Positions 42,179 to 49,596 of a stretch of 64,000 nt of DNA are shown in pieces. Position numbers and translations under genes: made by a program. This DNA comes from Prevotella sp. UBA2809 (GTDB lineage: Bacteria > Bacteroidota > Bacteroidia > Bacteroidales > Bacteroidaceae), in NCBI GenBank assembly GCA_002351725.1, contig DEHD01000039.1, positions 7,990 through 71,989 on the forward strand. The letters are read 5' to 3'. A model generated the notes under the pieces. It worked only from the letters and a program-made list of their open reading frames with translations. It was not told where the DNA came from and ran no database searches. Each line of letters begins with the position of its first letter. Position 1 is the stretch's first letter.

Positions 42179-44116
42179 TTATTTAATTATCAATCCTCCA
42201 TTTGGCTGGATAGTAACCTTAGCTACGCCCTTCTTGTCGACCTTAACGATGGTCTTTGTGGGTTCGCCTTTCTGGTTGTCTACATAAAGAGTAGCAGTCT
42301 TTCCTGCAAACATGGGCAACTGAAGGTTCAGCTTAATGGCCTCTTTCTGAGCATTCAAACCAGCAATATACCAATCAGCTCCATGACGGCGAGCCAGAAC
42401 AACATACTTACCAGGATAGCCATCGATGAACTTTGTCTCATCCCAAGTAGTAGGAAGCTGGCGCAGGAAATCAAGCTCGAACTGTGGCAACTCCTCAAGA
42501 TTGTTAGGATACATAGCCACACACTGGATAGAGGTCTGGTTTGTTATACCAGAAGCTATCTCAAAGATATCAGTAGTCTTACGAGAATGGCGGCTCTTAT
42601 TGTCGCGACTCATGTACTTATTCATAATAACACCACCCCAGTCCATAGAGGCAACAGCGTTACGACAGAATGGATGCAGACACAGATCGAATGGCTCATG
42701 GATAGCAGCTCCCTCGCCAAAGAAAACATTCTCGCTGGCAAGTACAGCCTCAGATGCTACGTAGTTGGGGAACATACGCTCCCAACCGCGAGGCAGAGTA
42801 CAACCATGGAAGATTACCTGAACATCATAGCGATTGGCATCAACCATGATATCCTCGTAGAGACGCAGAGTTTCCTGCTTGTCGCCACCAAAGAAATCTA
42901 CCTTAATGCCCTTTACGCCAATCTTCTGCAACCAAGCGAACTCGCGATTGCGTGCAAGCGATGAGTTAAGGCAGTTGCGTGGTCCTTGAGGAGCATCGTT
43001 CCATGCACCATTAGAGTTGTACCAAAGCATCAGCGAAACACCTTTGCTCTGGGCATACTTTGAGAGTTCCGCCATACGATCGCGACCAATCTGTGTATCC
43101 CACAGGGCATCAACCAAGCAGTACTCGTAGCCCATAGTAGAAGCCAAGTCGATGAGCTTTACCTGATCATCGTAGTTAGTAGCACCATCCTGCCAGATAA
43201 GCCAGCTCCATGTGTAGCGACCAGCCTTGTAATCGTAAGCAGGCTCGTAAAGAGGATCTACAACATCATAGCTAACTGTGGTCTCTACAATAGGCTTCAA
43301 GGTTTTACCAACAGTAATAGTACGCCAAGGCGTCTCTGCGGGTAATGACATGGCTACAAACTCAGAGCCGAATCCACCATTCTCTCCCTTATCAGGGAAC
43401 GCGATAGTATAACCGCTTTCTGGCTGATAGTCAGACAGATGGGTTCCGCAGTAGGTTCCAGTAGTTCCTGTCTCGCTTACCAGAGCCCATCCATCAGAAA
43501 GGTGGAACAAACATGGGAAAGTATAGCCACGACCATAATGCGACTTAACGTTCATCTGTCCATCTACGCTGTAGCCCTCTTCATAGCTTGGCTTTGTCTG
43601 AGCCCAACCTGTTTCAGGACCAATCTGTGGAGAAATGAATGTTGTGGTTCCATCAGGGAAGTTAAAGCTTGTAGCCTCACCAAATATCAAGGTACGCTGT
43701 TTATCGCGAGGACCTTTTGCGATACCATATCTGAAGGCTACATCGTTATCAGATACCATAAATGTGATGGTCATCTGGAGTTTCTTCTGATTCTCAAGAG
43801 TAAGAACAAGCTTATTTGCTTTATAGTCAACATGCGATGTCTTGATATTGCGGATATCATATTGCTTCTCAACAGTCTCTGTCTTGCTGCCAAGAATCTT
43901 CAATCCGTTAGTAAGGTCGCCAATGCTGGTGTTAAGTCCAAGATTTGATTTTGTTACCATCTGCTTTCCATCAAGTGACACTTGATATGTGGCCTTACCG
44001 CCTTCGTCGCTAACAACAACCTCAAGATTTCCACTTGGTGACTTCACTTTCACCTCTTCTGCCTGACAAAGGCCTGCAGCCATCAAGGCTGCCACAAATA
44101 ATACTTTTCTAGTCAT
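42179..44116 (-). CDS. glycoside hydrolase family 97 protein, probably retaining alpha-galactosidase branch
   Basis: 645 residues with signal peptide MTRKVLFVAALMAAGLCQA. An N-terminal beta-sandwich (about 20-280) is followed by a barrel (LIWQDGATNYDDQVKLIDLA, YEYCLVDALWDTQIG) and a small C-terminal beta domain. GVKGIKVDFFGGDKQE has an Asp where the retaining GH97 branch has its nucleophile, unlike SusB, so alpha-galactosidase is favoured over alpha-glucosidase. It starts 39 bases after the response-regulator gene with no promoter seen between them. Confidence 0.88.
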   Translation of the reverse strand: MTRKVLFVAALMAAGLCQAEEVKVKSPSGNLEVVVSDEGGKATYQVSLDGKQMVTKSNLGLNTSIGDLTNGLKILGSKTETVEKQYDIRNIKTSHVDYKANKLVLTLENQKKLQMTITFMVSDNDVAFRYGIAKGPRDKQRTLIFGEATSFNFPDGTTTFISPQIGPETGWAQTKPSYEEGYSVDGQMNVKSHYGRGYTFPCLFHLSDGWALVSETGTTGTYCGTHLSDYQPESGYTIAFPDKGENGGFGSEFVAMSLPAETPWRTITVGKTLKPIVETTVSYDVVDPLYEPAYDYKAGRYTWSWLIWQDGATNYDDQVKLIDLASTMGYEYCLVDALWDTQIGRDRMAELSKYAQSKGVSLMLWYNSNGAWNDAPQGPRNCLNSSLARNREFAWLQKIGVKGIKVDFFGGDKQETLRLYEDIMVDANRYDVQVIFHGCTLPRGWERMFPNYVASEAVLASENVFFGEGAAIHEPFDLCLHPFCRNAVASMDWGGVIMNKYMSRDNKSRHSRKTTDIFEIASGITNQTSIQCVAMYPNNLEELPQFELDFLRQLPTTWDETKFIDGYPGKYVVLARRHGADWYIAGLNAQKEAIKLNLQLPMFAGKTATLYVDNQKGEPTKTIVKVDKKGVAKVTIQPNGGLIIK

Positions 44117-44155
44117 TCTGTTTTTTTATATTATTATGGTTTTTATAAAGTACTT

Positions 44156-44857
44156 TTAAGCTTCTACTATTAATTGAAGGCCTATGCCTCGCACAGTTTT
44201 TAGAGTAATCTTGGGTTCATCTGCTAACACCTTGCGAAGTTTATTGATGAATACATCGAGCGAACGACTTGCAAAGTAATCATCTTCAGTATTCCAGAAT
44301 CTACTTAATATGGCCTCCCTCCGAACCACATTGTTCTTGTTTTCTGCAAGAAGCTGTAGTATCTGCGCTTCTCGCTGAGTGATGGTTTGAGAATCGCCAG
44401 TATCATCATTCCGCAGTGTGGCATGACTGGCATCCAATGTATATTTGCCAAGCTTATAATGGTTGGTCTCGTTCTGAGTCTTGGCTCCACCACGCATCTT
44501 CATAAGTGCTTGTATATGAGCATCAAGCTCTTCTGGAACAAATGGTTTCTTTACATAGTTGTTGATGCCTAAGCGATAGCCAGCCTTGACGTCGTTTGGC
44601 GAGGTAAGGGCCGAAGTAAAGATAATGATTACGTCGCCATCAGTCTCACGAATACGTTCCACCATCTCAAAACCATTCATTACTGGCATATCGATATCCG
44701 AGATGATAACGTCAGGATGAATCTCTTCCCAAGCTTTCACACCTTCCTTACCATTCTTGGCTGTTGATACTTCGTAGCCACCAATAATGTCTTCCAGACC
44801 CGTCTTCTCGATGTATGCGAGCGATTCGTCGTCTTCAACTAGCAATAACTTGATCAT
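44156..44857 (-). CDS. OmpR-family response regulator
   Basis: 233 residues. Receiver domain: acidic pair LLLVEDDESLAY, phospho-Asp in VIISDIDMPVMNG near residue 54, Thr/Ser in IIFTSAL and Lys in NYVKKPFVPEEL. The winged-helix output domain (about 135-230) has LTQREAQILQLLAENKNNVV-like and RSLDVFINKLRKVL features. Partner of the kinase encoded just upstream (four-base overlap). Such regulators bind direct repeats about 10-11 bp apart, like the sites at 12902, 37955 and 47066, although a link is only inferred. Confidence 0.93.
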   Translation of the reverse strand: MIKLLLVEDDESLAYIEKTGLEDIIGGYEVSTAKNGKEGVKAWEEIHPDVIISDIDMPVMNGFEMVERIRETDGDVIIIFTSALTSPNDVKAGYRLGINNYVKKPFVPEELDAHIQALMKMRGGAKTQNETNHYKLGKYTLDASHATLRNDDTGDSQTITQREAQILQLLAENKNNVVRREAILSRFWNTEDDYFASRSLDVFINKLRKVLADEPKITLKTVRGIGLQLIVEA

Positions 44858-46149
44858 ACGTTTTTAGGGATATAAAGAGTAAATTCCGAATATTTGTCTT
44901 TCTCACTTGATACAGTAACCTTTCCGCCATGTGCCTGCATCACTTGGTCTACATAGTTAAGTCCTAGGCCAAAGCCTGATACACCACCTTTACGATTCTT
45001 CTCGTGGATAGCAGCACGTCCGAACTTGTCAAAGATAATCTGCTGTTCTTCTTTAGTGATTCCTATACCATTGTCGCGTACCTTCAGAAGTACGTTTTTG
45101 TCTGTATCTATCGTTGAAATCTTTATTTTTATCTCATCCTTTGAGTATTTTATGGCATTATCCAGCAGATTGGCTATAGCCTCAGTAAGGTATTGCTCAT
45201 CAGCAAAAACATTCTTCACCTTAAGGTCTGTTACTACCTCGAGCGGCTTGGTAGCTTTAGCCTTAGTTTTATCGATTAAATCGTCAATTATTGGTTCAAG
45301 ATAGATGTCCCACTTGTTCAAAATCAGCTTTCTGTTTTCCAACTTTGATATGGTGAGAAGCTTGTTAACAAGAGCCAAAAGGTGTTCAGCCTCATCTTCG
45401 ATAATTGTGTAGTACTTTTCTTTTATCTGAGGTTTGTCGTCAACCTTACCGCTATGAAGGAAGTGAGCACCCATAATTATCGATGAAAGCGGCGATTTCA
45501 TATCGTGAACCATAGCATACGAGAAATCGTTGCGTAGTTCTGTCATCTGCTCTTGTTCTGTGATAAATCTAAGCAGCTGGACAATGATTATTGCGAAGAA
45601 GCCAAGGATAATTGCACTAATAAGGAAGAGTGGACTAAGCTTTTGTGCCAACTCCGGATAGGGGTTGTTAAGTGCTATCTGTATCGCCTTTGACTGGTCT
45701 CTGCGAATGCTTACTGGATGAGTCAGGAGCGAAAAAGATGTGTTTCTATCGTTGTTTCGCCTCAAAACATTTCTCGATGCATCAACCTCAAGTATAGTTA
45801 CATCGCGATTAATCTCTGCCACGCTAAGAAGTGAGTCAACAAATATAGCAACAGTATCCAGAGATATCTCAGAGTGATACTTAGTGCTCAATGCATCGTT
45901 CATTCCCTCAACTGACGAAGCTAACGAAAGATTATTACGAGCAGCAGGCAGACTGAGTGTATCGCCTTTGGTAACATGGTCAGCACGATTATAGCTCTCG
46001 TAGAACATGGCCCAAGTTAGCTGATTACCAGCACGCTCTGTAATATCTTTAGTCACAGAGCGATATGTCATCCACATATAAATGGCCAGCAGTAACAATA
46101 CAGCTACTGCGCTGATGATTGATACATATTTATATTTGCCAGTATGCAT
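44854..46149 (-). CDS. membrane sensor histidine kinase
   Basis: 431 residues from the start at 46149 (MHTGKYKYVSIISAVAVLLL). An upstream in-frame ATG at 46188 precedes the -7 box and is unlikely. Two membrane spans (about 8-28 and 175-198) flank a periplasmic sensor; the H box is MVHDMKSPLSSI near 230, N box LLDNAIKYSKDE near 340, G boxes VRDNGIGITKEEQ and GFGLGLNYVDQV. It phosphorylates the response regulator next to it. The predicted start point is about five bases from the ATG, a near-leaderless message. Confidence 0.92.
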   Translation of the reverse strand: MHTGKYKYVSIISAVAVLLLLAIYMWMTYRSVTKDITERAGNQLTWAMFYESYNRADHVTKGDTLSLPAARNNLSLASSVEGMNDALSTKYHSEISLDTVAIFVDSLLSVAEINRDVTILEVDASRNVLRRNNDRNTSFSLLTHPVSIRRDQSKAIQIALNNPYPELAQKLSPLFLISAIILGFFAIIIVQLLRFITEQEQMTELRNDFSYAMVHDMKSPLSSIIMGAHFLHSGKVDDKPQIKEKYYTIIEDEAEHLLALVNKLLTISKLENRKLILNKWDIYLEPIIDDLIDKTKAKATKPLEVVTDLKVKNVFADEQYLTEAIANLLDNAIKYSKDEIKIKISTIDTDKNVLLKVRDNGIGITKEEQQIIFDKFGRAAIHEKNRKGGVSGFGLGLNYVDQVMQAHGGKVTVSSEKDKYSEFTLYIPKNV

Positions 46150-46158
46150 AACTGCCTG

Positions 46159-46166
46159 CAAAGATA
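46159..46166 (-). promoter_or_regulatory. promoter -7 element of the kinase/regulator unit
   Basis: On the minus strand the bases read TATCTTTGCAGGC. It lies inside the longest open frame and about ten bases before ATG 46149, which sets the start. Confidence 0.7.
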
Positions 46167-46201
46167 CGACAATTTTTGCAATAAACAATAAGGAAAATGA
46201 T

Positions 46202-46219
46202 AAAAAAGCACCACGTGCT
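46202..46219 (-). terminator. terminator after the CPBP-like gene
   Basis: Minus-strand hairpin AGCAC-GTG-GTGCT followed by six T residues, five bases after the CPBP stop. Confidence 0.75.
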
Positions 46220-46223
46220 TATA

Positions 46224-47000
46224 TTAATCGATAGGTTTGGTTGGTTCCAGGGCCTTGATGGCGTATAGCCAAACAGGTATAGTCACAACAAAAGGAAGGA
46301 AAGCTAACCATCCCCACGACGTTCCTATCATACTAAGTACAATTATCCAATATACTACATCACCTATTATTACAGGAATTACGCTTCGAGAATACTCATA
46401 GATCCAACCCTCAACCCACGCAACAAGGAAACCAATAGCTACAAATGGCGATGGAGTTACTATTACCGAGAAAAGTCCCATAATAGCAGCATAAACAGGG
46501 ATCACTACAAATGGGCGATGCTTCCAGTCAAGAATCTCGCGAAGCACAGCACCATAAATAATAAGGTTTCCTGTAGCCTCGACAATAGCAATAATCACTA
46601 TCGAGAAAAGGAAGTGAGATCTCATCCAATCATATGATTCCTGCACGGAATAGCCTAATTCGAGTTCCTGTGAAGGCATCGCATTATTCAGAATCGCCAA
46701 GCAAGCAAAAACAGGAATCACACAAGCATAAACCTTCCAACGAGCTATTTTGGGCGCACGACCTATGGTATAACTTGCGAAACCAAGTTTCAGGAACACC
46801 CAGTTAAGAATGATACACAACAATAAGATAGAAACAGATCCAGCATAAACAATCACACTCATCGAAGTGGTGGTTCCTACCTGATTTCCGCTAAAACCAT
46901 CGATGAAACCGGCAATTAATCCTACCATAGCACCACAAATGAACATCACAACGAGTGTGATGCCCAATGCCAAAAGTAGATACATCATTGCCTTCTTCAT
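46224..47000 (-). CDS. CPBP-like intramembrane protein with degenerate active-site motif
   Basis: 258 residues, about eight hydrophobic spans. The shape and the segment AIVEATGNLIIYGAVLREIL near residue 145 resemble CPBP (CAAX protease/bacteriocin-processing) proteins, but the EExxxR motif is reduced to EATGN with no Arg, so peptidase activity is doubtful. FLVAWVEGWIYEYSRSVIPV corresponds to a later motif without the usual His. A membrane protein of unknown role; transcribed alone. Its promoter carries the same direct-repeat site as the DUF3836 gene. Confidence 0.6.
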   Translation of the reverse strand: MKKAMMYLLLALGITLVVMFICGAMVGLIAGFIDGFSGNQVGTTTSMSVIVYAGSVSILLLCIILNWVFLKLGFASYTIGRAPKIARWKVYACVIPVFACLAILNNAMPSQELELGYSVQESYDWMRSHFLFSIVIIAIVEATGNLIIYGAVLREILDWKHRPFVVIPVYAAIMGLFSVIVTPSPFVAIGFLVAWVEGWIYEYSRSVIPVIIGDVVYWIIVLSMIGTSWGWLAFLPFVVTIPVWLYAIKALEPTKPID

Positions 47001-47026
47001 CGCCTTTGTATTATTATATCCGAGTG

Positions 47027-47034
47027 CAAAGGTA
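47027..47034 (-). promoter_or_regulatory. promoter -7 element of the CPBP-like gene
   Basis: On the minus strand the bases read TACCTTTGCACTC, about 27 bases before the start codon. Confidence 0.75.
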
Positions 47035-47065
47035 CGATGAATTTCTTATAATAATATAAAAAGGT

Positions 47066-47087
47066 ATGTTATCTTTACGTTAAATCT
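47066..47087 (-). promoter_or_regulatory. 11-bp-period direct-repeat site before the CPBP-like gene
   Basis: Minus strand: AGATTTAACG-TAAAGATAACAT. Twenty-one of 22 bases equal the site at 37955-37976, and the distance to the -7 box is 31 bases in both. The site sits just after the stop of glsB. Confidence 0.6.
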
Positions 47088-47093
47088 TTTAAC

Positions 47094-48083
47094 TTACTTT
47101 TCTTTATAGATAACTTTGTTTGCTCCACTGGTAATCTTCAGAGCCTCAGGATGTTCCTTGATAAACGAGTCGATGTGGCGCACACGTTTCTCCTCAAGAA
47201 TCTCATCAACAGCAATAAGTATACCAGTCTCCTCAACATCGCCAAAGCCGTAGTTGATAGCTGTACCAAACAGTTTCATTGTTGGCGAGAGACTCATATA
47301 AGCATTAACCAATGGGGGGATGTTATAACCCAGCTTGCGGATTTCGCCATTAAGAACTTTATAATCATCTTTGAAAGACTTTCCTGCAAAAAGATGTTCA
47401 AGTTCCTTTGGATCTGTATCCATTTCCAGCGGTTTCATCGGTATAATCAGCTTCTCTTTGTCATCAAAATGCTTCTTAAGGAAGTACAGAATCATATCGC
47501 GACCCTTGCGGATATAAGAAGGATACATAGTCATCTTACCAAAGAAATACTTTACGTTTGGCTTGATAACAGTAAGAGCTCCAAGTCCATCCCAAAGATT
47601 ATCCAATGCAAACAAGCTCTTAGCACCCATACGAGAACTCTGATAAGGAAGAGAGACAAATGAACGTCCGAGTTCTATGGTCCAAGGTGCATAATCCTTA
47701 ATAAACTTCTCTGAGAAATGGAACATATGACTTGTAGCCAGAATAGGCTGACCCTTTTCATCATAATCCCAGTCAGTACCAAGCAGATATCTATAGCCAC
47801 CAATAATCTCCTCAGCCTCAGGATTCCATACAATAAGCTGCTTGTAACAATTGTCACAAGTATCGAATTCATCGATATCCATATCCTTTCCCGTGCCTCC
47901 ACCAGCTTCGCGGAATGCAATCTCACGAAGTCGGCCTATCTCCTTCATCACATTAGGAGCATTGTGAGCTGTGATTACATATATCTCATTATGACTCTTG
48001 TTTGTCATACGGAGCTGACGCTCAGGAGTAAGCTCACTCTTGAGAATCTCTTTGGCTATAGGCTGGATAATTTCCTGTTCCAT
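47094..48083 (-). CDS. glsB: glycine N-acyltransferase (GNAT/hemolysin-like, GlsB type)
   Basis: 329 residues of the hemolysin-like/OlsB-type acyltransferase group: REIAFREAGGGTGKDMDIDE, IVWNPEAEEIIGGYRYLLG, WTIELGRSFVSLPYQ and IRKGRDMILYFLKKHF. In Bacteroides a protein of this kind (GlsB) adds a fatty acid to glycine in the first step of glycine-lipid synthesis. Adjacency to the GlsA-like gene supports that reading, although the order here is glsA then glsB. About 130 residues at the C-terminus extend beyond the GNAT core. Confidence 0.82.
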   Translation of the reverse strand: MEQEIIQPIAKEILKSELTPERQLRMTNKSHNEIYVITAHNAPNVMKEIGRLREIAFREAGGGTGKDMDIDEFDTCDNCYKQLIVWNPEAEEIIGGYRYLLGTDWDYDEKGQPILATSHMFHFSEKFIKDYAPWTIELGRSFVSLPYQSSRMGAKSLFALDNLWDGLGALTVIKPNVKYFFGKMTMYPSYIRKGRDMILYFLKKHFDDKEKLIIPMKPLEMDTDPKELEHLFAGKSFKDDYKVLNGEIRKLGYNIPPLVNAYMSLSPTMKLFGTAINYGFGDVEETGILIAVDEILEEKRVRHIDSFIKEHPEALKITSGANKVIYKEK

Positions 48084-48102
48084 TCTCTCTTTCTTAAGTT
48101 GT

Positions 48103-48927
48103 TTATAGTTTATAGACTTGTTCTCTTACAAATTCTGCCCATTCCATCGGCGTTTTCGACTTATCGAATGTTTGCCAGGGAATAGGTTTTCCTATCTTTA
48201 CTTCAAAGCTTTTGTGAACGTTTTTGTACATTTCATCGACAAGAAACAACATAGCCAGATTAAATGGCAGATGCTTGTCGCTGAAGTTGGCCAAGCGATA
48301 GAAGAACTTACTATTCTCGCCACTGAAGTGGATGGGCACAACATCACGCTGATATTCCACACTCTTTGAAATAAAGGTTTTCTTCCAAGGAATATCCTGA
48401 ATAATGCCGTTCTTCTTGCGAGAACAGATTCCTGCAGGGAACATCAGCATGTGATGATCGCTCTTGAATCCAGCCTCAACCATAGCAGGGAAGTTGCGAC
48501 TCTGATTGCCCGTCTTGTTGATTGGAATACACAATGGCGCAAGGCCAGGAAGATTCATCAACAGATCATTAACCAGATAGCGGAAGCGTCCATTATAGAA
48601 TCTGCCAATAATTGCCCCAAGAGCCACTCCGTCTTCACCGCCCAATGGGTGATTGCTCACAAAAGTATATAGTTTGCCATCGTTAGGATCAGGAAGATTC
48701 TCCTTTCCAACGACGTTCAGAGTCATATCGAGGTATTTTACACATTCCTCCAACCACTCTACGCCAACCTTATCGCGACTCTCCCAAAGGAATGCATTTA
48801 CCTGGTCCTGATGGGCTATTTTCTTAAGCCAACTAACCAATGGACGAGGCACAAACTTAGCCTTTGTGCCCATCTTCCCTTTGAGGATCTGATCAATGTC
48901 GATCGTTTGCTCTGTTACTGTTGTCAT
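48103..48927 (-). CDS. glsA: PlsC-like O-acyltransferase (GlsA type)
   Basis: 274 residues. The acyltransferase box has FVSNHPLGGEDGVALG near residue 90 (NHPLGGxD in place of HxxxxD), MFPAGICSRKKNG near 165 and VVPIHFSGENSKFFYR near 195. This matches the second enzyme of glycine-lipid synthesis in Bacteroides, adding an ester-linked acyl chain. It starts a two-gene unit with the N-acyltransferase gene 19 bases downstream. The promoter is at 48951; it is divergent from mraZ. Confidence 0.82.
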   Translation of the reverse strand: MTTVTEQTIDIDQILKGKMGTKAKFVPRPLVSWLKKIAHQDQVNAFLWESRDKVGVEWLEECVKYLDMTLNVVGKENLPDPNDGKLYTFVSNHPLGGEDGVALGAIIGRFYNGRFRYLVNDLLMNLPGLAPLCIPINKTGNQSRNFPAMVEAGFKSDHHMLMFPAGICSRKKNGIIQDIPWKKTFISKSVEYQRDVVPIHFSGENSKFFYRLANFSDKHLPFNLAMLFLVDEMYKNVHKSFEVKIGKPIPWQTFDKSKTPMEWAEFVREQVYKL

Positions 48928-48950
48928 TTCTCTCTTGCACTAACGCGATG

Positions 48951-48958
48951 CAAAAATA
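48951..48958 (-). promoter_or_regulatory. promoter -7 element of glsA-glsB
   Basis: On the minus strand the bases read TATTTTTGCATCG, 24 bases before the start codon. Confidence 0.65.
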
Positions 48959-49066
48959 GCACATTTCTTTGAATAATGAGCAAAAATTGAAGAAAAAACT
49001 TTGTTTTTAAATGTATTTAGGACTGAACAAGGGTTTTGATTAACAAAAAAAGGTTAAATTCAAAAA

Positions 49067-49096
49067 AAAGTGGGGAATTGTGGTGTAAAGTGGGGA
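49067..49096 (+). promoter_or_regulatory. three 10-bp MraZ-type operator boxes
   Basis: AAAGTGGGGA (49067-49076), ATTGTGGTGT (49077-49086) and AAAGTGGGGA (49087-49096) follow each other with exact 10-bp spacing, keeping GTGG in phase. MraZ is known to bind GTGG-type direct repeats in its own promoter. The boxes end eight bases before the -7 box and cover the -33 region, so bound MraZ should repress. Confidence 0.75.
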
Positions 49097-49104
49097 AAAA
49101 TGAG

Positions 49105-49112
49105 TATCTTTG
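49105..49112 (+). promoter_or_regulatory. promoter -7 element of the dcw cluster
   Basis: TATCTTTGCGCC matches TAnnTTTG; the leader before mraZ is about 25 bases. Confidence 0.8.
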
Positions 49113-49140
49113 CGCCAAATTTATTATTAAATAGGTACGT

Positions 49141-49596
49141 ATGCGATTTATAGGTAATATAGAAGCCAAGATGGACGCTAAGGGTAGAGCCTTCCTGCCA
49201 GCCGTTTTCCGTAAGGTGCTACAGGCATCTGGCGAGGAAGGACTGGTACTGAGAAAGGACGTCTTCCAGAACTGTCTGGTTCTATATCCTGAAAGCGTAT
49301 GGAACGAGCGACTCGACCTTTTGAAATCACAGCTCCGTCCATGGAAGCAGGCGCACCAGCAGATTTTCCGCCAGTTTGTATCCGAGGCGGAAGTAGTGTC
49401 ACTTGATGGCAATGGACGATTCTTGATCTCAAAGCGACTGATGAAAGTGGCAGAAATAGAGCAGGATCTCCAGTTTATCGGAATGGACAATACCATCGAG
49501 ATTTGGGCACCAGAGAAACTTAAAGAAACATTGAAGAGCGAAGAGGAATTCGGAATCGAATTTGAGAACATCATGAACGTCAGCGACAATCTATGA
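49141..49596 (+). CDS. mraZ: transcriptional regulator MraZ
   Basis: 151 residues made of two MraZ (AbrB-like) domains. MRFIGNIEAKMDAKGRAFLP is the usual start with the DxKGR motif, repeated in diverged form as AEVVSLDGNGRFLISKRL. It forms a ring and binds GTGG repeats upstream of its own gene, here at 49067-49096. Four-base overlap with rsmH. Confidence 0.95.
   Translation: MRFIGNIEAKMDAKGRAFLPAVFRKVLQASGEEGLVLRKDVFQNCLVLYPESVWNERLDLLKSQLRPWKQAHQQIFRQFVSEAEVVSLDGNGRFLISKRLMKVAEIEQDLQFIGMDNTIEIWAPEKLKETLKSEEEFGIEFENIMNVSDNL

Noticed and set aside
42158..42964. 268-codon plus-strand frame opposite GH97
   Set aside because: It lies entirely over the GH97 gene, whose signal peptide and catalytic motifs are clear; the plus-strand translation has no recognisable features.
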